Assembly: GCA_020024455.1 (NCBI GenBank)
Contig: JAHHTU010000026.1
Location: forward strand, 1-35,596
Direction of reading: 5' to 3'
From: Anaerotignum sp.
GTDB lineage: Bacteria > Bacillota > Clostridia > Lachnospirales > Anaerotignaceae
Length of the DNA stretch: 35,596 nucleotides
The translations under genes and the position numbers were made by a program. A model generated the notes under the pieces. That model had not been told where the DNA came from. It was given only the letters and a program-made list of their open reading frames with translations, and did not search any database. Positions 1 through 8,605 of this stretch are shown piece by piece (within the stretch, counting starts at the first letter, position 1; the number at the start of each line of letters is the position of its first letter).

Positions 1-6
1 CTGTAT

Positions 7-12
7 TATAAT
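7..12 (+). promoter_or_regulatory. -10 box upstream of clpC
   Basis: A perfect TATAAT sits at the very left edge. Any -35 box would lie outside the window. It would place transcription start near position 19, giving a leader of about 100 nt before the clpC start. No CtsR-type tandem heptad operator was recognised in the visible part. Confidence 0.5.
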
Positions 13-47
13 AATCTTATAATTTTGCAAAAAAGAAAGGAGCAGAA

Positions 48-86
48 ATGTTCCTTTTTTCAATATATTGGCAATCACGCATTTGA
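48..86 (+). CDS. possible 12-codon leader ORF before clpC
   Basis: A strong Shine-Dalgarno (GAAAGGAG, 35-42) stands 5 nt before an ATG at 48 that opens a 12-codon ORF (MFLFSIYWQSRI) ending in TGA at 84-86. The clpC start at 121 has only a weaker GGTGA site. The best ribosome site of the transcript therefore serves a short peptide rather than ClpC. It could be a translational leader. Alternatively, a length change in the T6 run at 55-60 would join it to the open clpC frame and give ClpC a hydrophobic N-terminal extension. Neither is proven. Confidence 0.35.
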   Translation: MFLFSIYWQSRI

Positions 87-120
87 TTGGATAACAAATG
101 GAAAGATGGTGAAGAATTCT

Positions 121-2565
121 ATGTATGAAAATTTTACGAAAAAAGCTCGTGAAGTCTTAAAAAGGGCAGAAGAAGCCGCAGCAAAATTGGGACATCTGTG
201 TATTGGGACAGAGCATATTTTGCTTGGTTTGACGCTGGTGACAGAAAGTGTCGCTGCCAAAGCTTTGGAAGTACAGGGTGTTACATATCATCAAGTGATG
301 GAAAAAATACAATCCATCTCAACCGACAGCATGACACAGACTGTGCCAAACGGTTTTACCCCCAGAGGGCAAAGCGTGATGGAAGGCAGTGAAAAAATTG
401 CAAGAAATATGGGTGTCAAACAGATTGGGACGGAGCATATTTTGCTTGCGGTGATACAAGAGCGGGATAATATTGCCATGCGATTGATGGCATCTTTGGG
501 CATCAATTTGCAACGTGTGTTTGACGATGTGATGGGTATGCTGGGAGAAGGCGAAAACCAAAGCACAAGCAGAGGTATGCAAACCAAAATAGAAAATACC
601 GAAAAAAGTCAGACAGAAACACTGAATAAATACAGCCGTAATTTGACAGCGTTGGCAAAACAAAATCAATTTGACCCGATTTTTGGCAGAGAAAACGAAA
701 TCGAAAGAATGATACAAATTTTGAGCCGCCGTACCAAAAACAATCCTTGCTTGGTGGGTGACCCTGGTGTGGGCAAAACTGCCATTGTGGAGGGATTGGC
801 ACAAAAAATTGCAATGGGGGATATTCCGGAAGTATTACGCAACAAAAAAATCATCAGCTTAGATTTGTCTGCAATGGTGGCAGGGGCAAAATATCGTGGG
901 GAATTTGAAGACCGTATGAAAAAGGCTCTGGAAGAAGTCAAAGCAGATGGCAATATTATATTGTTTGTAGATGAAATCCATACCATCATTGGTGCCGGTG
1001 CAGCAGAGGGTGCGATTGATGCCTCCAATATTTTGAAACCATCTATGGCAAGAGGGGAAATACAGCTCATCGGTGCAACCACATTGGAAGAATACAGAAA
1101 ACATATTGAAAAAGATGCCGCATTTGAAAGACGGTTTCAACCCATCAAAGTGGAAGAACCGGACGAACAGGCAGCCATTGCGATGTTGCAGGTGTTGCGT
1201 GGGCAATATGAAGCACATCATCATGTCAGCATTACCGATGAGGCTGTGGTGGCAGCCGTGAAACTGTCACAAAGATATATCACAGACAGATTTTTGCCGG
1301 ATAAAGCCATTGATTTGATTGATGAAGCAGCATCTCGATTGCGTTTGAAAACATATACACCACCAACCAATATCATGGCTTTGGAAGAAAAAATGGCAGA
1401 TTTGGAAAGCCAAAAAGAATACTTTATCAAAACGGAAGCATTTGAAAAAGCGGCAGAAATCAAACAGCAACAAGACAAAATCAAGGCGGAATGGCAACAA
1501 AAAAAATCTGCCTGGGAACATACAAAAATACAAAAACCACAGGCAGTCACAAAAGAAGAAGTGGCAGAAGTGGTATCCAAATGGACAGGGATTCCTTTGC
1601 AAAGTTTGCAACAGGAAGAAAGCAACCGCTTGTTGCACTTGGAAGATAAACTCCATGAGCGTGTCATTGGGCAGGAGGAAGCGGTCAAAGCACTGGCAAA
1701 AGCAGTCAGACGTGGCAGAATTGGTTTGAAAGACCCAAAACGTCCGATAGGTTCGTTTTTGTTCTTAGGGCCTACGGGTGTCGGGAAAACAGAATTGGCA
1801 AAGGCATTGGCAGAAGCATTGTTTGCAGATGAAAATGCAATCATTCGCATTGATATGTCAGAATATATGGAAAAACACAGCGTTTCCAGATTGGTTGGTT
1901 CTCCTCCGGGATATGTGGGGTATGAAGAAGGCGGGCAGTTGAGTGAACAAGTGCGTCGCAATCCATATTCTGTCATATTGTTTGATGAAATCGAAAAAGC
2001 ATCTGCGGACGTGTTCAATATCTTATTGCAAGTATTGGACGATGGACATATTACAGACGGTCAGGGCAGAAAAGTGGATTTCAAAAATACTGTCATCATC
2101 ATGACATCAAATGCAGGGGCAAGAAATATTGTAGAGCCAAAACGTATGGGCTTTACCGGTGTGGAAACAGCAGAACAAAATTATGCACATATGAAAAAGA
2201 ATGTGATGGAAGAAGTCAAACATATTTTCAAACCCGAATTTTTGAACCGTATTGATGATATGATTGTATTCCATGCCTTGTCACAAGAAGATATTTTACA
2301 GATTGTAAAACTGATGACAAACAGTGTTGCAAAACGAATGCAAGAAAATTTGCAAATTCAAGTCACATTTACCAAAAAAGCTTTGGAAAAATTGGCAGAA
2401 GCAGGGTATGACAAGGCATATGGTGCAAGACCATTGCGTAGAACCATACAATCCAAAATCGAAGATGCATTTGCAGAAGAATACTTAAAAGAGGAATTTC
2501 ATGCAGGACAAAAAGTTTCTGTTGGTGTAAAAACAAACGGATTTTCATTCCGTGTCGTAAAATAA
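121..2565 (+). CDS. clpC: ClpC-type AAA+ ATPase, Clp protease chaperone subunit
   Basis: An 814-residue class I Clp ATPase that would unfold substrates and feed them to ClpP in the cytoplasm. The start MYENFTKKAREVL is chosen because it begins the N-domain directly; the frame stays open upstream to a TTG at 25 but that extension is unlike the family. Order: double Clp-N repeat (about 1-145), first AAA+ domain with Walker A GDPGVGKT (213-220) and Walker B VDEIH (283-287), a UVR/middle domain (about 421-456) typical of ClpC rather than ClpA, then the second AAA+ domain with GPTGVGKT (550-557) and the GYVG pore loop, and the C-terminal D2-small domain. In Bacillus clpC usually follows ctsR-mcsA-mcsB; those genes, if present, are left of the window. 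radA lies two genes downstream, as in many Firmicutes. Confidence 0.96.
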   Translation: MYENFTKKAREVLKRAEEAAAKLGHLCIGTEHILLGLTLVTESVAAKALEVQGVTYHQVMEKIQSISTDSMTQTVPNGFTPRGQSVMEGSEKIARNMGVKQIGTEHILLAVIQERDNIAMRLMASLGINLQRVFDDVMGMLGEGENQSTSRGMQTKIENTEKSQTETLNKYSRNLTALAKQNQFDPIFGRENEIERMIQILSRRTKNNPCLVGDPGVGKTAIVEGLAQKIAMGDIPEVLRNKKIISLDLSAMVAGAKYRGEFEDRMKKALEEVKADGNIILFVDEIHTIIGAGAAEGAIDASNILKPSMARGEIQLIGATTLEEYRKHIEKDAAFERRFQPIKVEEPDEQAAIAMLQVLRGQYEAHHHVSITDEAVVAAVKLSQRYITDRFLPDKAIDLIDEAASRLRLKTYTPPTNIMALEEKMADLESQKEYFIKTEAFEKAAEIKQQQDKIKAEWQQKKSAWEHTKIQKPQAVTKEEVAEVVSKWTGIPLQSLQQEESNRLLHLEDKLHERVIGQEEAVKALAKAVRRGRIGLKDPKRPIGSFLFLGPTGVGKTELAKALAEALFADENAIIRIDMSEYMEKHSVSRLVGSPPGYVGYEEGGQLSEQVRRNPYSVILFDEIEKASADVFNILLQVLDDGHITDGQGRKVDFKNTVIIMTSNAGARNIVEPKRMGFTGVETAEQNYAHMKKNVMEEVKHIFKPEFLNRIDDMIVFHALSQEDILQIVKLMTNSVAKRMQENLQIQVTFTKKALEKLAEAGYDKAYGARPLRRTIQSKIEDAFAEEYLKEEFHAGQKVSVGVKTNGFSFRVVK

Positions 2566-2616
2566 AAAAATTGCAGAAAGAAAGCGAATTTTGCTATATA
2601 CTGAATGAAAAAAGTA

Positions 2617-2625
2617 TGCTATAAT
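2617..2625 (+). promoter_or_regulatory. extended -10 promoter for the small protein gene
   Basis: TG at 2617-2618, one base, then TATAAT at 2620-2625 forms an extended -10 element. No convincing -35 box lies 16-18 nt upstream. It gives a leader of about 65 nt before the ATG at 2697. Confidence 0.5.
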
Positions 2626-2696
2626 CATGGTTACAATCCATAACGTTGCATATTTTTTGGTATAACAATTCGGAAAATGCTTAGGAGGTAAGCAAA

Positions 2697-3110
2697 ATGG
2701 CAGTTATTGAGGAACTTATCAGACAAGAAGATAATGGAAGCATCAGCTTTGGCAATTATCTGATGGACGAAAAGAAAAAAGTGCTGGACTTTGAAGTGCA
2801 GGGCGATTTGTATAAAATTAAAACATATCATGAAATTACAAAATTGGAAAAAAACGGCAGAATGCTTTTGGAAGCAGTGCCCGGTGCGGCAATCTTCTAT
2901 TTCACACAAGATGAAAAAGGGGTTTCTTTTCAGTTGAATGCAGCAGAAGATGTGCAGTTGACACTGGAATTGGAAGCGGAAACAGAATATAAAATATTGG
3001 TCAATGATGTGAATGTCGGCAAAATGAAAACCAATATGGCAGGCAAGATTACACTTGCTGTGGAAGTACAGGAAAATGCAACAGACATTAAAATTGAAAA
3101 AATAGGGTAA
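2697..3110 (+). CDS. conserved small acidic protein, function unknown
   Basis: A 137-residue soluble protein with a strong AGGAGG site before the ATG. It has no signal peptide or membrane segment. The sequence alternates short hydrophobic and charged stretches, as in a mostly beta fold, with a very acidic patch of repeated L-E-L-E-A-E type residues near 95. Similar short Clostridia proteins are, from memory, sometimes labelled endosialidase-like; nothing here supports sialidase activity and the catalytic part would not fit in this length. It sits between clpC and radA with its own promoter and a terminator, so it is probably transcribed alone. No function is assigned. Confidence 0.8.
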   Translation: MAVIEELIRQEDNGSISFGNYLMDEKKKVLDFEVQGDLYKIKTYHEITKLEKNGRMLLEAVPGAAIFYFTQDEKGVSFQLNAAEDVQLTLELEAETEYKILVNDVNVGKMKTNMAGKITLAVEVQENATDIKIEKIG

Positions 3111-3116
3111 TCTCAA

Positions 3117-3144
3117 AATGGACTGTGTAAACAGTCCATTTTTT
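3117..3144 (+). terminator. rho-independent terminator after the small acidic protein gene
   Basis: Arms AATGGACTGT and ACAGTCCATT around a GTAA loop, followed by a T run. It ends just before the radA ribosome binding site, so some readthrough into radA may be needed unless radA has its own promoter, which was not seen. Confidence 0.85.
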
Positions 3145-3161
3145 GAAAAGAGGTGATGTGT

Positions 3162-4538
3162 TTGAAAATCAAAACCATATATACCTGTGAAAATTGTGGA
3201 TATCAAAGCCCAAAGTGGCTGGGAAAATGTCCGGATTGTAACGAGTGGAATACGTTTTCGGAAAAAACGGAAACCAAACAAGCCGCCGGCAAAAAAAGCA
3301 TTGCAGAAAAGCCGCAACTTTCTCGATTGGTTGATGTGGAAAGTAAAAAAAGCGAGCGGTTGCTGACAGGCATTGGTGAGTTTGACCGTGTGATGGGTGG
3401 CGGAATTGTCAAGGATTCCGTAACCATTTTGACCTCTCCACCGGGGGGCGGCAAATCCACATTGTCATTGACAGTGGCTTGTCGGTTGGCAGAACAAGGG
3501 TATCGTGTGTTATATGCAACAGGAGAAGAAAGCGAAAGCCAAATCAAAAATCGTGCAGACCGTATACTGGAAGATATCGACAGAAATATCTGGATTTTAG
3601 CAGACACTTCTATGGACGCTGTGTTGCAGGCGATTGCAGAAGTGGACGCAGATTTCATTATTTTGGATAGTATTCAAACATTTTCATTGGCAGAGTTTTT
3701 CCCTTCTCGTGCAGGCAATCCCACACAAACGATGGAGTGTGCCTCTGCATTGGTACAATCTGCAAAAAATAAACAACGTCAGAGAGCGGTTTTGATGATT
3801 GGACAAATGAATAAAAATGATGAGATTGCAGGATTGCGTGCCTTAGAGCATTTGGTGGATACGGTGCTTGTGTTGGAGGGTGAAGGACTGGACGAATTGC
3901 GTGGATTGATTGCAACAAAAAACCGTTTTGGCAGTACGGGTGAAATGGGGTTTTTTGCCATGACGGAAAAAGGTATGACATCAATTGACAATCCATCGGC
4001 GTATTTTATCACAAAACGAGATAAATATATGCAGGTTTCCGGTAGTGCGGTAACGGTATTGCGGGAGGGTTCCCGTCCTGTGGTGGCAGAGGTGGAAAGC
4101 TTGGTTTCACAATCGTTTACGCCATACCCTTCCCGTATCAGCGAGGCAATGAAAAAGGATACATTACACACGTTGCTCTCGATATTGGAACAACGTGGCG
4201 GTATCAAATTATATGATAAAAATGTGGTGGTCAAAACAACGGGTGGCTTGGCTTTGAAAGAACAAGCCGCAAATTTGGCAGTATTGATGAGCATTGTTTC
4301 TTCTGTAAAAAACAAGCCGATTCCAACCGATTGGGCATTTTTGGCTGACGTTGGTTTGACAGGAGAATTGAAACGTGTGCCTGCTATGGAAAGTCGTATC
4401 AAGGAGTTAGACCGTATGGGATATGGAGTGATTGTGACGGCAGGCGGTGGAGAATATGGATTACAGCTTTCTCATGCAAATGTGAAAGAATGTCACAATT
4501 TGCAACAAGTCATACAGCTGATTTTATCCGAAAAATAG
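3162..4538 (+). CDS. radA: DNA repair protein RadA
   Basis: A 458-residue RecA-like branch-migration helicase of recombinational repair. An N-terminal four-cysteine zinc finger (CENCG ... CPDC, about residues 8-25) is followed by a RecA core with Walker A PPGGGKS, the RadA-specific KNRFG motif (in TKNRFGSTGEMGFF), and a C-terminal Lon-protease-like domain. TTG at 3162 is preferred because the GAGGTG site at about 3150-3155 is then 6 nt away and the protein starts MKIKTIYTCENCG like other RadA proteins. GTG at 3153 and ATG at 3156 are in frame but sit on or against the ribosome site. Length fits the family (about 450-460). Confidence 0.96.
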   Translation: MKIKTIYTCENCGYQSPKWLGKCPDCNEWNTFSEKTETKQAAGKKSIAEKPQLSRLVDVESKKSERLLTGIGEFDRVMGGGIVKDSVTILTSPPGGGKSTLSLTVACRLAEQGYRVLYATGEESESQIKNRADRILEDIDRNIWILADTSMDAVLQAIAEVDADFIILDSIQTFSLAEFFPSRAGNPTQTMECASALVQSAKNKQRQRAVLMIGQMNKNDEIAGLRALEHLVDTVLVLEGEGLDELRGLIATKNRFGSTGEMGFFAMTEKGMTSIDNPSAYFITKRDKYMQVSGSAVTVLREGSRPVVAEVESLVSQSFTPYPSRISEAMKKDTLHTLLSILEQRGGIKLYDKNVVVKTTGGLALKEQAANLAVLMSIVSSVKNKPIPTDWAFLADVGLTGELKRVPAMESRIKELDRMGYGVIVTAGGGEYGLQLSHANVKECHNLQQVIQLILSEK

Positions 4539-4593
4539 TATTTATTGATGGTAGATATCAATATAACTTATAGCATTGTTTGTATTTTTATAG

Positions 4594-4622
4594 TTTACGA
4601 ATGACATAAGCTATATTATAAT
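4594..4622 (+). promoter_or_regulatory. SigA-type promoter for pyc
   Basis: -35 TTTACG (4594-4599), 17-nt spacer, -10 TATAAT (4617-4622). The leader to the pyc start is about 55 nt. No riboswitch-like structure was recognised in it. Confidence 0.65.
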
Positions 4623-4683
4623 ATGTAGATAAGGGCAGAACATCTGTCTTTACAGTGAGAAACATAAAGGAGGTATGATAGTC

Positions 4684-7600
4684 ATGCAGCAAGTAGAAAT
4701 AAAAAAATTCAAAAAGGTATTGGTGGCAAATCGTGGCGAAATCGCCATTCGTGTATATCGTGCTTTGAATGAATTGGGTATCCAAACAGTTGGTATTTTC
4801 TCCAAAGAAGATAAATATTCTTTGTTTCGTACCAAGACAGATGAGGCATATATGCTCAATCCCGAAAAAGGCCCTATTGATGCCTATTTGGATATTGATA
4901 ATATTATCAAAATTGCAAAAACAAAAGGTGTGGACGCCATTCACCCCGGATATGGCTTTCTGTCAGAAAACCCGGATTTTGTATCTGCTTGTAAAAAAGC
5001 AGGGATTGCATTCATTGGCCCTGATGTAGAAGTCATGTATGCAATGGGGGATAAAATTTCTTCCAAAAAAATGGCAATCGAATGTCAAGTCCCTATCATT
5101 CCCGGTGTAGACCATGCAATCCGCAGCTTAGATGAAGTGATGGAAGTTGCACAACGGGTTGGCTATCCTGTGATGCTCAAAGCAAGTAATGGCGGCGGCG
5201 GTCGTGGTATGCGTATTGTCAATAACGCAGAAGAAATGCCGAAAGAATTTGCAGAGGCAAGAAATGAAGCGAAAAAAGCATTTGGTGATGACAAAATTTT
5301 CGTGGAAAAATATCTCCGTGACCCAAAACATATTGAAGTACAAGTGTTAGGGGACAAATATGGGAATGTGGTACATCTCTTTGACCGTGACTGCTCTGTG
5401 CAAAGACGTCATCAAAAAGTCGTGGAATTTGCACCCGCATTTACCATCAGCGACAGCGTAAGAGAAAAAATATTCGCAGATGCAGTCCGTTTGTCCAAAC
5501 ACGTTGGTTATAAAAATGCCGGTACATTGGAGTTCTTGGTGGACGCAGATGAAAATTACTATTTCATCGAAATGAACCCCCGTATCCAAGTAGAACATAC
5601 CGTAACAGAAGCAGTGACAGGCATTGACATTGTACAAGCACAGATTTTGATTGAAGAAGGATATGCATTGTCCTCTCCGGAAATTGGTATCAACAGTCAA
5701 GATGATATCAAATGTGGTGGTTATTCCATACAGTTGCGTGTGACAACAGAAGACCCTGCAAACAATTTCTTACCGGACACCGGTAAAATCAGTGTGTATC
5801 GTTCTCCTGCCGGAAATGGTATCCGTTTGGACGGCGGTACAGCACATACAGGCGGCGAAATCACACCATTCTATGACAGCCTGCTGGTAAAAATCATTGC
5901 ACATGACAGAACATTTGAAGGGGTAACCAGAAAAGCTGTCAGAGCGATTAAAGAAACCAGAATTCGTGGTGTGAAAACAAATATTCCATTTTTGATTAAC
6001 GTATTGCAAAGTGATGTTTGGAATGCAGGAAAATGCACTACAACATTTATTGAAAAAACACCGGAATTGTTCCATATTGTATTGGGACAGGACAGAGCAA
6101 CCAAAATTGCAGAATTTATCGGGAACAAAATTGTCAATGAGTCCAAAGGAAAAAAACCGGAATTTGACCCCATCGTTGTACCTTCTTTTGGTAAAAATGA
6201 AGATGGCAGCACCATTCCTGTGTTTGGGGCAAAAGACAAATTCCTGAAAATGGGTGCAAAAGACTTTACACAGAGCTTATTGCAAGAAAAAAGATTGCTT
6301 GTGACAGATACCACCATGCGTGATGCACACCAATCTTTGATGGCAACACGTTTGCGTACCAATGATTTGGTTGCGGCTGCACCAGCAACCAATATGGCAA
6401 TGGCGAATGCATTCTCCGTGGAAGCATGGGGTGGTGCTACATTTGACGTTGCATATCGTTTCTTGGCAGAGTCACCTTGGAGAAGACTGCAACAGCTTTC
6501 TCAGGCCATGCCAAATACACTCATTCAGATGTTGTTGCGTGCCTCCAATGCGGTAGGGTATGCAAACTATCCGGATAACGTGGTAAGAGAATTTATCAAA
6601 GTTTCTGCGGAACGTGGTGTAGATGTATTCCGTATTTTTGATAGCTTGAACTGGATAGAAAATATGAAAATGCCTGTGGAAGAAGCATTGAAAACAGGTA
6701 AAATTGTAGAGGGTGCCATTTGTTATACAGGGGACATTTTAGACCCACATGAAACAAAATATACATTGGATTACTATATTCGCAAAGCAAAAGAATTGGA
6801 AGCAATGGGTTGTCATATTTTTGCAATCAAAGATATGGCAGGTTTGTTGAAACCTTATGCGGCAAAAGAATTGTTCAAAGCGTTGAAACAGGAATTGCAT
6901 ATTCCTTTGCATTTACATACCCATGATACCACAGGCAATGGTGTCAGCACCGTATTGATGGCGGCAGAAGCAGGCGTGGATATTGCCGACTTGGCAATTC
7001 AGTCCATGAGTTCTTTGACAAGTCAACCTTCCATGAATGCAGTGGTGGAAGCGTTGAAAGGCACAGAACGTGATACAGGACTGGACACAGACCAGTTGGT
7101 GGAATTGAGCGATTACTACCAGGGTGTCAGACAGATTTTTGTAGGATTTGAAAGTGAAATGAAAACACCAAATACAGAAATTTACAAATATGAAATCCCA
7201 GGCGGTCAGTACTCCAACTTGTTGGCACAGGTCAAAGCAATGGGTTCTGCGGATAACTTTGAAGAAATCAAACATTTGTATAAAGAAGCAAACGAATTGT
7301 TGGGCAATATTGTCAAAGTAACACCATCTTCCAAAGTGGTTGGGGATATGGCAATCTTTATGTCCAAAAACGGATTGAATAAAAACAATATCTTAACAGA
7401 GGGGAAAGACCTTTCTTACCCTGATTCCGTTGTGGATTACTTTATTGGCAACATCGGACAACCGGAAGGTGGTTTCCCTCAAGAATTGCAAAAAATTGTA
7501 TTGAAAGGCAAACAGCCAATCCATGGCAGAGCAGGTGCTTTGATGCCTCCTGCGGACTTTGATGCGATTGCAAAACATTTGCATGACAATCATGTCATGA

Positions 7601-8151
7601 AACGTGTCAACCCCAGAAATATCATCAGCTATGCGTTGTATCCGAAAGTATATGATGATTATTGCAACCATTGGGAATATTACACAGACGTGTCCAAATT
7701 GACCAGTGATGTATATTTCTTTGGTTTGGCAAAAGGGGAAGAAACTTCCATCGAAATCGGCGAGGGGAAAGAAATTATCATCAAATTTATTGATATGTCT
7801 GAACCAGATGCAGAGGGATACCGTGCACTGACATTTGAAATTAACGGTGTTGTGCGTGAAGTGAAAATTTTGGATAAGAATTTAGAAGTCAAGAGTGATG
7901 GTAAACTCAAAGCAGACAAAAACAATCCTTACCATTTGGGTTCTTCTATCCCCGGTACCATCAGCAAAGTATTGGTAAAAGAAGGCGAAGCTGTGAAGAA
8001 AAACCAAGCTCTGATTACCATAGAAGCCATGAAGATGGAAACATCTATTGTGGCAACAGAAGATGGTGTTGTGGACAAAATTTATGCAACAGAGGGCGAA
8101 AAAGTCAGCCAAGGCGATTTGTTGATTTCCTTTGTGCAGGAAGAAGCATAA
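4684..8151 (+). CDS. pyc: pyruvate carboxylase
   Basis: A 1155-residue single-chain pyruvate carboxylase that converts pyruvate, bicarbonate and ATP to oxaloacetate (anaplerosis). The start ATG at 4684 is 10 nt after AAAGGAGG (4666-4673); an in-frame ATG at 4675 is too close to that site. Order: biotin carboxylase domain (about 1-460) with the ATP-grasp glycine loop GGGGRGM and the EMNPR motif; carboxyltransferase TIM barrel starting near TTMRDAHQS; conserved PYC/OADA domain; C-terminal biotinyl domain with AMKM, the biotin lysine being about K1117. Full length with no broken motif. It is monocistronic, with its own promoter and terminator. Confidence 0.97.
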   Translation: MQQVEIKKFKKVLVANRGEIAIRVYRALNELGIQTVGIFSKEDKYSLFRTKTDEAYMLNPEKGPIDAYLDIDNIIKIAKTKGVDAIHPGYGFLSENPDFVSACKKAGIAFIGPDVEVMYAMGDKISSKKMAIECQVPIIPGVDHAIRSLDEVMEVAQRVGYPVMLKASNGGGGRGMRIVNNAEEMPKEFAEARNEAKKAFGDDKIFVEKYLRDPKHIEVQVLGDKYGNVVHLFDRDCSVQRRHQKVVEFAPAFTISDSVREKIFADAVRLSKHVGYKNAGTLEFLVDADENYYFIEMNPRIQVEHTVTEAVTGIDIVQAQILIEEGYALSSPEIGINSQDDIKCGGYSIQLRVTTEDPANNFLPDTGKISVYRSPAGNGIRLDGGTAHTGGEITPFYDSLLVKIIAHDRTFEGVTRKAVRAIKETRIRGVKTNIPFLINVLQSDVWNAGKCTTTFIEKTPELFHIVLGQDRATKIAEFIGNKIVNESKGKKPEFDPIVVPSFGKNEDGSTIPVFGAKDKFLKMGAKDFTQSLLQEKRLLVTDTTMRDAHQSLMATRLRTNDLVAAAPATNMAMANAFSVEAWGGATFDVAYRFLAESPWRRLQQLSQAMPNTLIQMLLRASNAVGYANYPDNVVREFIKVSAERGVDVFRIFDSLNWIENMKMPVEEALKTGKIVEGAICYTGDILDPHETKYTLDYYIRKAKELEAMGCHIFAIKDMAGLLKPYAAKELFKALKQELHIPLHLHTHDTTGNGVSTVLMAAEAGVDIADLAIQSMSSLTSQPSMNAVVEALKGTERDTGLDTDQLVELSDYYQGVRQIFVGFESEMKTPNTEIYKYEIPGGQYSNLLAQVKAMGSADNFEEIKHLYKEANELLGNIVKVTPSSKVVGDMAIFMSKNGLNKNNILTEGKDLSYPDSVVDYFIGNIGQPEGGFPQELQKIVLKGKQPIHGRAGALMPPADFDAIAKHLHDNHVMKRVNPRNIISYALYPKVYDDYCNHWEYYTDVSKLTSDVYFFGLAKGEETSIEIGEGKEIIIKFIDMSEPDAEGYRALTFEINGVVREVKILDKNLEVKSDGKLKADKNNPYHLGSSIPGTISKVLVKEGEAVKKNQALITIEAMKMETSIVATEDGVVDKIYATEGEKVSQGDLLISFVQEEA

Positions 8152-8160
8152 TGCATTTGA

Positions 8161-8195
8161 AAAGAAATCCTTGTTTTACAAGGGTTTCTTTTTTG
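8161..8195 (+). terminator. terminator of pyc
   Basis: A GAAATCCTTGT / ACAAGGGTTTC imperfect hairpin followed by a T6 run, 10 nt after the pyc stop. Confidence 0.85.
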
Positions 8196-8302
8196 TATAA
8201 CCAAATAAAACACTTGACGATATTGGAGAAGCAATGAGCTTTCGCTTCAAGCAAAACATTCTATGCTGTCATAGTTTTGCGTCTGCCATAAGAGGTTTTT
8301 AT

Positions 8303-8496
8303 ATGAATCGTTTATCACATACAACATGGGAATGGAAATAGCATATTGTATTTGCACCCAAATGCAAAATGCAGGTACTATATGGAAAGTTAAAATCAGA
8401 GATTGGAAAAGTATGTTGATACCGCAAGAAAGCAAATCAGTTTCAGTGAATATGCATACCCCGTTTATGGGTGAACCGGTAAGAGGAAACAAATAA
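8303..8496 (+). pseudogene. tnpA: remnant of IS200-family Y1 transposase TnpA
   Basis: From ATG 8303 the frame reads MNRLSHTTWEWK, a stop (8339-8341), then HIVFAPKCKMQVLYGKLKSE and a second stop at 8417. This matches the N-terminus of IS200-type TnpA (typically ...TTWECKYHIVFAPKYRR...). About 20 codons of the C-terminal end follow, the last in another frame (GEPVRGNK then TAA at 8494-8496). The middle, including the HUH motif and the catalytic tyrosine, is missing. Normal TnpA is about 130-150 residues. The copy cannot be active. Confidence 0.8.
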
Positions 8497-8571
8497 AATA
8501 GCCACCAAGGGAGGCAGTTGAAAAAGTCGTGTACTTGGCGGATGTTCAATCCGCTTGCAAGCACAACGGAT

Positions 8572-8590
8572 AAAAGCCCCTGATAGGGGC
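8572..8590 (-). terminator. probable degV terminator borrowed from the IS right end
   Basis: On the minus strand GCCCC TATCA GGGGC is followed by TTTT, about 16 nt after the degV stop. It coincides with a hairpin belonging to the IS200-like right end. Confidence 0.55.
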
Positions 8591-8605
8591 AGAGCAAACC
8601 ACCCG

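Noticed and set aside
103..111. Alternative clpC start at ATG 106
   Set aside because: The GGAAAG site directly abuts it with no spacing, and relatives begin at the equivalent of MYENF (121).
103..111. CtsR operator upstream of clpC
   Set aside because: No tandem GGTCAAA-like heptads were seen in the visible leader; the region left of position 1 cannot be judged.
1221..2018. Long antisense open frame of 265 codons inside clpC
   Set aside because: It is the shadow of a strongly conserved AAA+ gene; it has no ribosome site and its predicted composition (Ser/Ala/Cys-rich) is typical of antisense reading.
4546..4566. ATTGAT ... ATCAAT inverted repeat after radA as a terminator
   Set aside because: The stem is short and A/T-only with no T run; not supported as a terminator.
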